Of a stretch of 5,301 nucleotides of DNA, positions 1 through 5,301 are shown in pieces. Position numbers and translations under genes: made by a program. The stretch covers positions 1 through 5,301 of the forward strand of contig CALPKD020000121.1 in assembly GCA_943324055.2 (NCBI GenBank), read 5' to 3'. The notes under the pieces are model-generated. The model was not told where the DNA came from and ran no database searches. It saw nothing but the letters and a program-made list of their open reading frames with translations. Position 1 is the first letter of the stretch. The number at the start of each line of letters is the position of its first letter. The stretch is from Chitinophaga pinensis. GTDB lineage: Bacteria > Bacteroidota > Bacteroidia > Chitinophagales > Chitinophagaceae.

Positions 1-42
1 CCTTAATCAAGATTGGCCTTTTTGCGTATTTTTTTTGGCAAT

Positions 43-555
43 CTATTCAAAAATGTTACCCTTGTCGTCCAATCTTACCCTTAAACGCTTTTTACCATTT
101 TCTAATACCACTTTATACCGTTTGTACTGACTAGCCGCATCTGCGTCATAATTAACGAGATACACATCTTTTGCTGTTGTCCATCCAGGATATTTTTCGG
201 CAAGTGTTTTTCTCACAGGTACCGGAAGTGCAATATTTTTAAATTTCTCAGCAGTACGCAAAAGCTTTCCCTCTTTATCATAGGTACCTAAAATTTGTCC
301 CTCTGGAATATAAAATGAAATGAAAAAATCATCGTATTCATCTTCATAAAATTCAGAATTTTTTAGGTCATAACTAGCTGCCCTGTGCTGAAGTAAGCGA
401 ACTGGTTGCGCTGCATTCGTGTCATTTATTGACCTAATATACTTGTAATTAAGACTAACAACAGTTACAGGGGGAAGTTGATCCTGAGCAAACGCATGAA
501 TGTTAAAACCAGCAAGCAATATGCATAATAGCAATAATAACTTTGATTGTTTCAT
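43..555 (-). CDS. Small secreted PepSY-like protein
   Basis: This is a 170-residue protein of unknown exact role, probably periplasmic or exported. Residues 1-23 are a clear Sec signal peptide: a Lys near the N-terminus, a Leu-rich core (LLLLLCILLAGF) and an AFA/Q site predicting cleavage after Ala23. The mature part has an acidic patch around 68-76 and a C-terminal half (about 85-168) patterned like the PepSY-like, BLIP-like fold (DUF2874 type) common in Bacteroidota: YDKEGKLLRTAE, then LPVPVRKTLAEKYPGW, then YKVVLENGKKRLRVRLDDKGN. The reading frame stays open to 771, but that extension runs through a tRNA and a terminator, so I chose the ATG at 555, where the signal peptide begins. It is preceded by an A/T-rich leader and a candidate promoter at 613-643. 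The family assignment is by pattern only. No catalytic residues are recognisable; related proteins are usually annotated as hypothetical. Confidence 0.82.
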   Translation of the reverse strand: MKQSKLLLLLCILLAGFNIHAFAQDQLPPVTVVSLNYKYIRSINDTNAAQPVRLLQHRAASYDLKNSEFYEDEYDDFFISFYIPEGQILGTYDKEGKLLRTAEKFKNIALPVPVRKTLAEKYPGWTTAKDVYLVNYDADAASQYKRYKVVLENGKKRLRVRLDDKGNIFE

Positions 556-612
556 AGTTGTAATTTTTAATGGTAAATATTCTCCACCCTGATTGTGTGG
601 GAAAATGTTCAA

Positions 613-643
613 CGAAGTTATTATTACAATAAAGGAAGACAAA
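613..643 (-). promoter_or_regulatory. Candidate Bacteroidota promoter for the PepSY-like gene
   Basis: On the minus strand a TTTG (643-640) is followed after 19 bases by TAACTTCG (620-613), one mismatch from the Bacteroidota -7 consensus TAnnTTTG and with a usual -33/-7 spacing. The site lies downstream of the tRNA terminator and about 57 bases upstream of the ATG at 555, so it would give the small secreted protein its own transcript with a leader of roughly 50 bases. This is motif evidence only. Confidence 0.45.
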
Positions 644-693
644 GGACCTGGGTCAACAATGAGATTGATTCTAATCAAGCCGATATTTTGTGC

Positions 694-722
694 AAAAAAA
701 AGCCAGCCTAATAAAGGCTGGC
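694..722 (-). terminator. Intrinsic terminator after tRNA-Ala
   Basis: On the minus strand an 8-bp perfect GC-rich stem, GCCAGCCT (722-715) with AGGCTGGC (709-702), encloses the 5-base loop TTATT and is followed directly by eight T residues (701-694). This is a textbook factor-independent terminator. It starts three bases beyond the 3' end of the tRNA and is the only strong terminator seen in the window, so it probably ends transcripts coming from the tRNA and perhaps from citrate synthase and the genes further upstream. Confidence 0.93.
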
Positions 723-725
723 CTG

Positions 726-798
726 TGGAGAATAGCGGGTTCGAACCGCTGACCCCTTGCATGCCATGCAAGTACTCTACCAGCTGAGCTAATTCCCC
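726..798 (-). tRNA. tRNA-Ala, anticodon GGC
   Basis: The minus strand folds into a full 73-base cloverleaf: acceptor GGGGAAT with ATTCTCC, D arm GCTC/GAGT with loop AGCTGGTA, anticodon stem CTTGC/GCAAG with loop ATGGCAT, variable GGGTC, T arm AGCGG/CCGCT with loop TTCGAAC, and discriminator A73. The anticodon is GGC, which reads alanine codons GCC and GCU. The G3-U70 wobble pair, the main identity element for alanyl-tRNA synthetase, is present. Loop positions 32 and 38 are A and U, a pairing known to be typical of bacterial tRNA-Ala(GGC). The 3' CCA is not encoded (the sequence continues CAGG), so it must be added after transcription. The gene starts 15 bases after the citrate synthase stop codon, and no separate promoter is obvious. 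Confidence 0.97.
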
Positions 799-813
799 AA
801 CAAAATATTTGAA

Positions 814-2130
814 TTAAATTTCTCCTTTACCATCTAACCAAAGCTTTACAGCATCAGTTGTTACTGATTTTGGTCGTTCTAATGGGAAACCTAATGCACG
901 ATCCCATGTTAAACTTGCAAGTACCCCTAAGGCACGACTTACCGCAAATAAAACAGTATAGAATTCGTATTCAACAATACCATAATGTACTAATAAGGCA
1001 CCGCTGTGTGCATCCACATTAGGCCATGGATTTTTCACCTTACCCAATGATTCTAAAATTGGAGGAACGGTCTCATATATTTTCCAAACGGTGTTGACTA
1101 ATTTATCATCCGCTAAGTGCTTCTTACCAAATTCCATTTGAGCCGTAAAACGAGGATCTGTTTTTCTTAATACTGCATGTCCATAACCTGGTACTACTTT
1201 ACCTGCCGTTAATGTCTTTTGAACATACTCTGCAATTTGTTCTGTAGTAGGCGCGTCTGTTCCAATTGCTTCTTGCATTTCAAAAATCCACTTGATTACT
1301 TCTTGATTTGCTAACCCATGTAAAGGACCCGCTAAACCGTTCATGCCAGCAGCATAACTCAAATAAGGATCGCTCAATGCAGAACCAACTAAATGTGTTG
1401 TATGTGCAGATACATTCCCCCCTTCATGATCCGCATGAATGGTCATATATAAACGCATTAATTCTTTTGTACTTTCATCTTCAAAGCCCATCATGTATGC
1501 AAGGTTACCTGCCCAATCCAACAATCCATTTGGATGGATATGTTCATTGTTCTTATATTTTCGGCGATATATATAGGCAGCAACTCTTGGTAATCTTGCG
1601 ATCAAATCCATGGAGTCATCATAACAATATTGCCAGTAATCTTTTTTATTCATCCCCTTAGCATACTCTTGCGCAAATTTGCTTTCAGTTTGTAAAGCCA
1701 TTACAGCAGCAACAAACATCGTCATAGGGTGTGTACTTAAAGGCAATGCATCAATCACCGCAAAAACGTGTGAAGGTACATGGCTTCTTCTTTGCCAATT
1801 GCTTGTGATCGCTTTAACATCTTCATTTGTTGGAATTTCCCCCACCATCATCAAGTAAAATAAACCTTCTGGTAAAGGCTCGTCACCACCTGGTGCTTTT
1901 GGTAATGAAACTTGTAATTCAGGAATAGTAAACCCACGAAAACGGATTCCTTCTTGTGCATCTAATAAACTTGTTTCAGTAACCAATCCAGTAATTCCTC
2001 TCATTCCTTGGTATACCTGGGCAAGTGTTACATCACCAATTTTCTTATCACCATGCGCTTTGATTAATTCCTTAATCTCTAAACTTGCTGCGGTTGCTTT
2101 TGCACTAAAACGGTCTTTAATTTCTTCCAT
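814..2130 (-). CDS. gltA: Citrate synthase, mitochondrial-like type
   Basis: This 438-residue enzyme condenses oxaloacetate and acetyl-CoA to citrate, the entry step of the TCA cycle, in the cytoplasm. The catalytic triad is intact: His271 (GPLHGLANQE), His318 (VVPGYGHAVLRKTDPR) and Asp373 (NPWPNVDAHSG), matching His274, His320 and Asp375 of the pig heart enzyme. Substrate-binding His235 (DHEGGN) and Arg327, Arg399 and Arg419 are also present. The sequence follows the animal mitochondrial enzyme almost motif by motif (GMRGITGLV, DEGIRFRG-like, PLPEGLF, ALGFPLERPKS) rather than the shorter-motif E. coli type, so a dimeric, NADH-insensitive enzyme is expected by inference. It starts directly at the cytosolic domain, with no targeting peptide. 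The ATG at 2130 is preceded by no Shine-Dalgarno. The gene lies 57 bases after the permease and 15 before the tRNA, with no terminator in either gap. The symbol follows bacterial usage; citZ or CS would serve equally. Confidence 0.97.
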   Translation of the reverse strand: MEEIKDRFSAKATAASLEIKELIKAHGDKKIGDVTLAQVYQGMRGITGLVTETSLLDAQEGIRFRGFTIPELQVSLPKAPGGDEPLPEGLFYLMMVGEIPTNEDVKAITSNWQRRSHVPSHVFAVIDALPLSTHPMTMFVAAVMALQTESKFAQEYAKGMNKKDYWQYCYDDSMDLIARLPRVAAYIYRRKYKNNEHIHPNGLLDWAGNLAYMMGFEDESTKELMRLYMTIHADHEGGNVSAHTTHLVGSALSDPYLSYAAGMNGLAGPLHGLANQEVIKWIFEMQEAIGTDAPTTEQIAEYVQKTLTAGKVVPGYGHAVLRKTDPRFTAQMEFGKKHLADDKLVNTVWKIYETVPPILESLGKVKNPWPNVDAHSGALLVHYGIVEYEFYTVLFAVSRALGVLASLTWDRALGFPLERPKSVTTDAVKLWLDGKGEI

Positions 2131-2187
2131 AGGGCTATATATTGGGATACCTTTTAAAATTGGGCCTAAAGTTAACTACAAAACAGC

Positions 2188-3279
2188 TTACTTAGGTGCT
2201 TTTTTGTACAAATAATAAACCACCCATACAAAAATCATGTTCGGTATCCATGCCGCTAATAAAGGAGGTAAATTACCTTTGGTTGAGAATATAGTGGAGA
2301 ACCGGTCCGTAATGATAAATAAAGCTGCTATAGCGAACCCTAAAGCCAAGTGAGACCCACTACCCCCTCTCACTTTTCGTCCAGCAATAATACCGCCAAT
2401 TAAGGTGAGTAATAATACCGTAAAGGGAGTCGCATCCCTACGATAGCGTTCAATTTTTAATTCATTCAAACCTTCGGATCCTCTAATTTCTTCTAATTTT
2501 ATTTGACGTATTAATTGCGGCGTTGTTAACTTATCTTTTGTGTATTTATCCTTTTCCAAATCAACGGGCTTGAAAGGATACTTCTTATGTACGTTTGGAA
2601 TATAAGAAACGGATTCCTTGGTATTAAATATTTTTCGTTCCACTACTTCTGACAATTGCCAATCCTTTGTTGCAGTATCCCACACAATGCTTTCTGCTCT
2701 AATATTATAAATCACTTTGTCTTTTTCCACCTTGTACGCAAAAAAACTACTTCCTCTATTGTAGGCAGTATCATAATTGTATACACCTGCATAAGTGAAT
2801 GAATCCATCCTAAAATAAACATCGGTGGACGTCTGTAATAATGCATTATAGCTTGAGTGTGCATCCACATAAGCTGCTTCAAAACTACCTCTAATATTAT
2901 TTGCTTTAGGAACAATCCATTGGTTAGAAACCCATAAAAGTGAGCCTAGTAAAATACCTCCAATCCAATAAGGTCTCAACCACCTATTATAAGAGGTCCC
3001 ACTTGCAAGTATCGCTACAATTTCGGTTTGCACTGCCATCTTGGATGTAAAAAAGATAACTGCAATAAATACAAATAAGGGAAACAGTAAAGCAATAATA
3101 TGTGGTATAAACCCAAAATAATAGTGGGTAATAATTTCTCCTGCAGATAATCCAGATTTCACAAAGTCATCTGTTTTTTCGCTTACATCAATCACAATTG
3201 CAATTACCGCAAATAAAAAGATGGCAAAGAAAAATACCGTCAAAAACTTTTTTAATATATACCAATCTAATTTTTTCAA
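2188..3279 (-). CDS. LptF/LptG (YjgP/YjgQ) family LPS-export permease
   Basis: This 363-residue inner-membrane protein matches the LptF/LptG family in length and layout. The family pairs with the ATPase LptB to extract LPS from the inner membrane and pass it to the periplasmic Lpt bridge. Visible parts are: transmembrane segments near 11-30, 56-78 and 104-123; a cytoplasmic coupling stretch with the family-like TEIVAILASGTS (85-96); a periplasmic domain of about 160 residues (124-283), expected to be a beta-jellyroll; and three more transmembrane segments near 284-300, 308-327 and 338-358. The start codon is TTG at 3279: an in-frame TAA sits at 3291-3289, no ATG or GTG lies between, and the first internal Met, residue 81, would remove two membrane helices. 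It begins 15 bases after the tgt stop, so the two are likely co-transcribed. I cannot tell LptF from LptG, so no symbol is given; the usual partner is not in this window. Confidence 0.9.
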   Translation of the reverse strand: MKKLDWYILKKFLTVFFFAIFLFAVIAIVIDVSEKTDDFVKSGLSAGEIITHYYFGFIPHIIALLFPLFVFIAVIFFTSKMAVQTEIVAILASGTSYNRWLRPYWIGGILLGSLLWVSNQWIVPKANNIRGSFEAAYVDAHSSYNALLQTSTDVYFRMDSFTYAGVYNYDTAYNRGSSFFAYKVEKDKVIYNIRAESIVWDTATKDWQLSEVVERKIFNTKESVSYIPNVHKKYPFKPVDLEKDKYTKDKLTTPQLIRQIKLEEIRGSEGLNELKIERYRRDATPFTVLLLTLIGGIIAGRKVRGGSGSHLALGFAIAALFIITDRFSTIFSTKGNLPPLLAAWIPNMIFVWVVYYLYKKAPK

Positions 3280-3294
3280 AGTTCGTTTTTACTT

Positions 3295-4434
3295 TTACAA
3301 TCTTGTTTTTACTTGCTCAATCATCGATGTTTTCCAACTTGAATAGTCGCCAGCAATGATGTGCTCCCTTGCTTGACCAACCAACCAAAGATAAAAAGAT
3401 AGATTCTGAATACTTGCCAATTCTAGCCCTAATATTTCATCTGCTACAAACAAATGCCTCATATACGCCTTTGTGTAATATTGGCTCATCTCGTTTGGCA
3501 AACCTGGGTCTAATGGGCTAAAATCCTTTGCCCATTTCAAATTTTTGATATTAATTACGCCCTGAGTGGTAAAAATCATCCCATTTCGGCCGTTTCTGGT
3601 TGGCATCACACAATCAAACATATCCACCCCTAAATCAATTGCTTCTAAAATATTCCAAGGTGTTCCCACTCCCATCAAATACCTTGGTTTATCCTTTGGT
3701 AAATTTTCACAACATAAGGCAGTAAACTCATACATTTCAGCCTCGGTCTCCCCTACACTTAGTCCCCCAATTGCATTGCCTACAGCATTTTTGGAACTCA
3801 CGTATTCGCAGGACGCCTTTCTTAAATCGGCATAAGTACCTCCCTGAACAATCGGAAATAAATTTTGTGTATGCCCATATAAATCTGGTGTTTCAGCCAA
3901 TCTATTAAAACATCTATCCAGCCATGCATTCGTAAGGTCTAAACTTTTTTTAACGTAGTCGTATTCACTTGGTATTGGAGGACATTCGTCAAAAGCCATA
4001 ATAATATCTGCACCAATAGACCTTTGAATGTCCATCACTTTTTCTGGACTAAACATGTGCTTGCTTCCATCAATATGGGACTGAAACAAAGCACCCTCTT
4101 GCGTAATCTTCCTATTGGACGCTAATGAAAATACTTGATACCCGCCACTGTCAGTCAATATTGGCCTATCCCATCCCATAAACTTATGTAAGCCACCCGC
4201 AGCCTCCAATACTTCTAATCCTGGGCGCAGGTATAAGTGATAGGTATTACCCAAAATAATTTGAGCATTGATATCTTTTTTCAACTGTTGTTGAGTCACT
4301 GCTTTTACAGATCCAATCGTACCTACGGGCATAAATATAGGAGTCGCTATACTGCCATGATCCGTGGTGATCGTACCTGCTCGAGATGCACCCTTTGTGC
4401 TCTGATGTTGTAAGTCAAATTTTAGTGCCGCCAT
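3295..4434 (-). CDS. tgt: Queuine/preQ1 tRNA-guanine transglycosylase
   Basis: This 379-residue enzyme swaps guanine 34 for preQ1 in tRNAs with GUN anticodons (Asp, Asn, His, Tyr), a step in queuosine synthesis. It has full family length and the TIM-barrel motifs in order: Asp95 in TDSGGYQV (general acid/base; Asp102 of Zymomonas Tgt), Asp149 in FDEC (base recognition), QGG at 197-199, GGLSVGE at 223-229, and the nucleophile Asp274 in DMFDCVMPTRNGRNG (Asp280 of Zymomonas). The odd feature is the zinc site. Where CxCxxC is expected, positions 312, 314 and 317 are Leu, Asn and Ser, while the fourth ligand, His327 (YMRHLF), remains. From memory, Bacteroidota Tgt proteins generally lack these cysteines, so this looks like a lineage trait rather than decay. 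The ATG at 4434 has a perfect -7 promoter box four bases upstream. The permease gene follows after 15 bases. Confidence 0.97.
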   Translation of the reverse strand: MAALKFDLQHQSTKGASRAGTITTDHGSIATPIFMPVGTIGSVKAVTQQQLKKDINAQIILGNTYHLYLRPGLEVLEAAGGLHKFMGWDRPILTDSGGYQVFSLASNRKITQEGALFQSHIDGSKHMFSPEKVMDIQRSIGADIIMAFDECPPIPSEYDYVKKSLDLTNAWLDRCFNRLAETPDLYGHTQNLFPIVQGGTYADLRKASCEYVSSKNAVGNAIGGLSVGETEAEMYEFTALCCENLPKDKPRYLMGVGTPWNILEAIDLGVDMFDCVMPTRNGRNGMIFTTQGVINIKNLKWAKDFSPLDPGLPNEMSQYYTKAYMRHLFVADEILGLELASIQNLSFYLWLVGQAREHIIAGDYSSWKTSMIEQVKTRL

Positions 4435-4438
4435 GGCG

Positions 4439-4446
4439 CAAAGGTA
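4439..4446 (-). promoter_or_regulatory. -7 promoter box of tgt, four bases from the ATG
   Basis: The minus strand reads TACCTTTG, a perfect match to the Bacteroidota -7 consensus TAnnTTTG, followed by CGCC and then the tgt ATG at 4434. Transcription normally begins a few bases after this box, so the mRNA should start at or within a few bases of the ATG. No TTG-like -33 element is visible 19-21 bases further upstream. Confidence 0.6.
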
Positions 4447-4460
4447 AGGTCAAAAGGCTT

Positions 4461-4468
4461 TACTTTTG
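4461..4468 (+). promoter_or_regulatory. -7 promoter box of the glycosyltransferase, four bases from the ATG
   Basis: The plus strand reads TACTTTTG, a perfect TAnnTTTG match, followed by TAGC and the ATG at 4473. Its geometry is identical to the tgt box on the other strand, and 14 bases separate the two. No -33 element is seen at the usual spacing; that region overlaps the tgt promoter. A leaderless or nearly leaderless mRNA is inferred. Confidence 0.55.
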
Positions 4469-4472
4469 TAGC

Positions 4473-5301
4473 ATGATTACTACCCTACCACTATCTCCCA
4501 TATTGATAGGCGCCTTTGTGTGCATTATCGCAATTCAGCTGTTTTACTACCTGTTCTTTTTCCTTAGATTAGCCATTTACAAGAAGCCTAATAAGCAGGT
4601 GCATGTAGAGCATCCTATTTCGGTAGTGATATGCGCAAGAGACGAAGCGCATAATTTAATGAATAATTTACCCGGTGTATTGGTTCAGGAATATAACACC
4701 ACACATGAAGTAGTTTTAGTGAACGATAATTCGGAAGATGAAACAAAATATTTATTAGAGGAATTTAAAAAATCATTTAAGAATTTAAACCCTGTAATAC
4801 TTACGCAAGAAGCAAAGATGATCAGTGGGAAAAAATTCCCTTTATCCATTGGCATCAAATCTGCGAAGAACGAAACCTTACTATTGACCGATGCAGATTG
4901 CGTTCCTGCTAGTGAACATTGGATGCAATTAATGCAAGACGGATATGATGACAATATTGAGATCGTACTTGGCTATGGCGCTTATCGTAAAAAGCCAGGC
5001 TTTTTAAATAAACTAATCCGATTCGAAACTTTTCAAACAGCGCTTCAATATTTTTCCTATGCACTTGCAGGCTTACCTTATATGGGAGTAGGTCGGAATT
5101 TGTCTTATAAAAAAGAAGTTTTTTTAAGAAACAAAGGGTTCTCGTCTATCAATCAAATTCCAAGTGGCGACGACGATTTATTTATCAACCAAGTAGCGAA
5201 TAAAAAAAATACTGCGATTGTAATTGATAAAGATGCCCATACGATTAGTGAGCCAAAAAATACTTTTCAGGAGTGGATGAATCAAAAATACAGACATTAT
5301 A
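4473..5301 (+). CDS. Membrane-anchored family 2 glycosyltransferase (partial, 3' end outside window)
   Basis: The frame is open from the ATG at 4473 to the window edge, giving 276 residues of an incomplete protein. An N-terminal membrane segment (about 8-32) is followed by a cytosolic GT-A domain of the GT2 type. Visible motifs are: the nucleotide-binding start ISVVICARDEAHN (49-61); VLVNDNSED (81-89) in place of the usual DDxS; the metal/sugar-nucleotide DxD site TDADC (139-143); the acceptor-side GVGRNLSYKKEVF (205-217); the acidic GDDDLF (232-237), where the catalytic base usually lies; and QKYRH (271-275), resembling the QxxRW-like end motif of processive or membrane-linked GT2 enzymes. 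More membrane helices probably follow beyond the edge. It would transfer a sugar from a nucleotide donor to a lipid or polysaccharide acceptor; the substrate cannot be told. It diverges from tgt across 38 bases with its own -7 box. Confidence 0.9.
   Translation, partial: MITTLPLSPILIGAFVCIIAIQLFYYLFFFLRLAIYKKPNKQVHVEHPISVVICARDEAHNLMNNLPGVLVQEYNTTHEVVLVNDNSEDETKYLLEEFKKSFKNLNPVILTQEAKMISGKKFPLSIGIKSAKNETLLLTDADCVPASEHWMQLMQDGYDDNIEIVLGYGAYRKKPGFLNKLIRFETFQTALQYFSYALAGLPYMGVGRNLSYKKEVFLRNKGFSSINQIPSGDDDLFINQVANKKNTAIVIDKDAHTISEPKNTFQEWMNQKYRHY

Noticed and set aside
11..43. Possible hairpin GATTGGCC ... GGCAATC as a terminator after the secreted protein gene
   Set aside because: The arms need a bulge, the loop is about 18 bases, and no T-run follows on the minus strand, so it does not look like an intrinsic terminator.
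593..787. Plus-strand open frame of 64 codons across the promoter region, terminator and tRNA
   Set aside because: It reads antisense through the tRNA and terminator, has no recognisable protein pattern, and lacks a promoter or leader of its own.
799..850. Possible tRNA promoter ending in TATTTTG just upstream of the tRNA
   Set aside because: It is one base short of TAnnTTTG, and the nearest TTTG upstream is about 27 bases away, outside the usual spacing.
1308..1661. Plus-strand open frame of 117 codons inside citrate synthase
   Set aside because: It is antisense to a strongly conserved enzyme, and its translation shows no domain, signal peptide or plausible composition.
2131..2187. Possible promoter for citrate synthase, TAACTTTA at 2174-2167 on the minus strand
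   Set aside because: It lacks the final G of TAnnTTTG, and the nearest TTTG is only four bases upstream instead of about 20, so the match is too weak to call. No terminator hairpin is present in this gap either.
2712..2915. Minus-strand 67-codon frame overlapping the permease in another frame
   Set aside because: It is an out-of-frame shadow of the periplasmic domain, with no start context.
3566..3835. Plus-strand 89-codon frame inside tgt
   Set aside because: It is antisense to conserved Tgt motifs with no protein features of its own.
4685..4954. Minus-strand 89-codon frame inside the glycosyltransferase
   Set aside because: It is antisense to the GT2 domain, including the DxD motif; the plus-strand protein is clearly the coding one.

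Overview
This is an ordinary, gene-dense stretch of chromosome from a low-GC member of the Bacteroidota, possibly Chitinophagales (the order is a guess from the style of the proteins). The phylum call rests on three things seen here: start codons preceded by A/T-rich leaders without Shine-Dalgarno sequences, several matches to the Bacteroidota -7 promoter box TAnnTTTG, and a Tgt protein with what I recall as the zinc-cysteine-free form of that phylum. No mobile element, CRISPR array, phage gene or defence module is visible, and I do not see a new multi-gene system.

Layout. Most of the window is transcribed leftward (minus strand), in the order tgt (4434-3295), an LptF/LptG-type permease (3279-2188, TTG start), citrate synthase (2130-814), tRNA-Ala(GGC) (798-726), a strong intrinsic terminator (722-694), then a separately promoted small secreted PepSY-like protein (555-43). 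From 4473 a membrane-anchored family 2 glycosyltransferase runs rightward and leaves the window unfinished at 5301. The only stretch over 100 bases without a gene is 556-693, which holds the terminator tail and a probable promoter.

How the genes relate. tgt and the permease are 15 bases apart and look co-transcribed. Citrate synthase follows after 57 bases with no visible terminator, and the tRNA begins 15 bases after the citrate synthase stop, so the hairpin at 694-722 may be the common end of a long transcript. The functions (queuosine tRNA modification, LPS export, TCA cycle, alanine decoding) are unrelated housekeeping tasks. tgt and the glycosyltransferase diverge from a 38-base gap in which each start codon has a perfect TAnnTTTG box exactly 4 bases upstream, suggesting two overlapping promoters that make leaderless or nearly leaderless mRNAs.

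Most worth a second look: a citrate synthase that resembles the animal mitochondrial enzyme more than the E. coli type; a Tgt whose three zinc-binding cysteines are all replaced; the mirrored -7 boxes between tgt and the glycosyltransferase; and the citrate synthase-tRNA-terminator arrangement.
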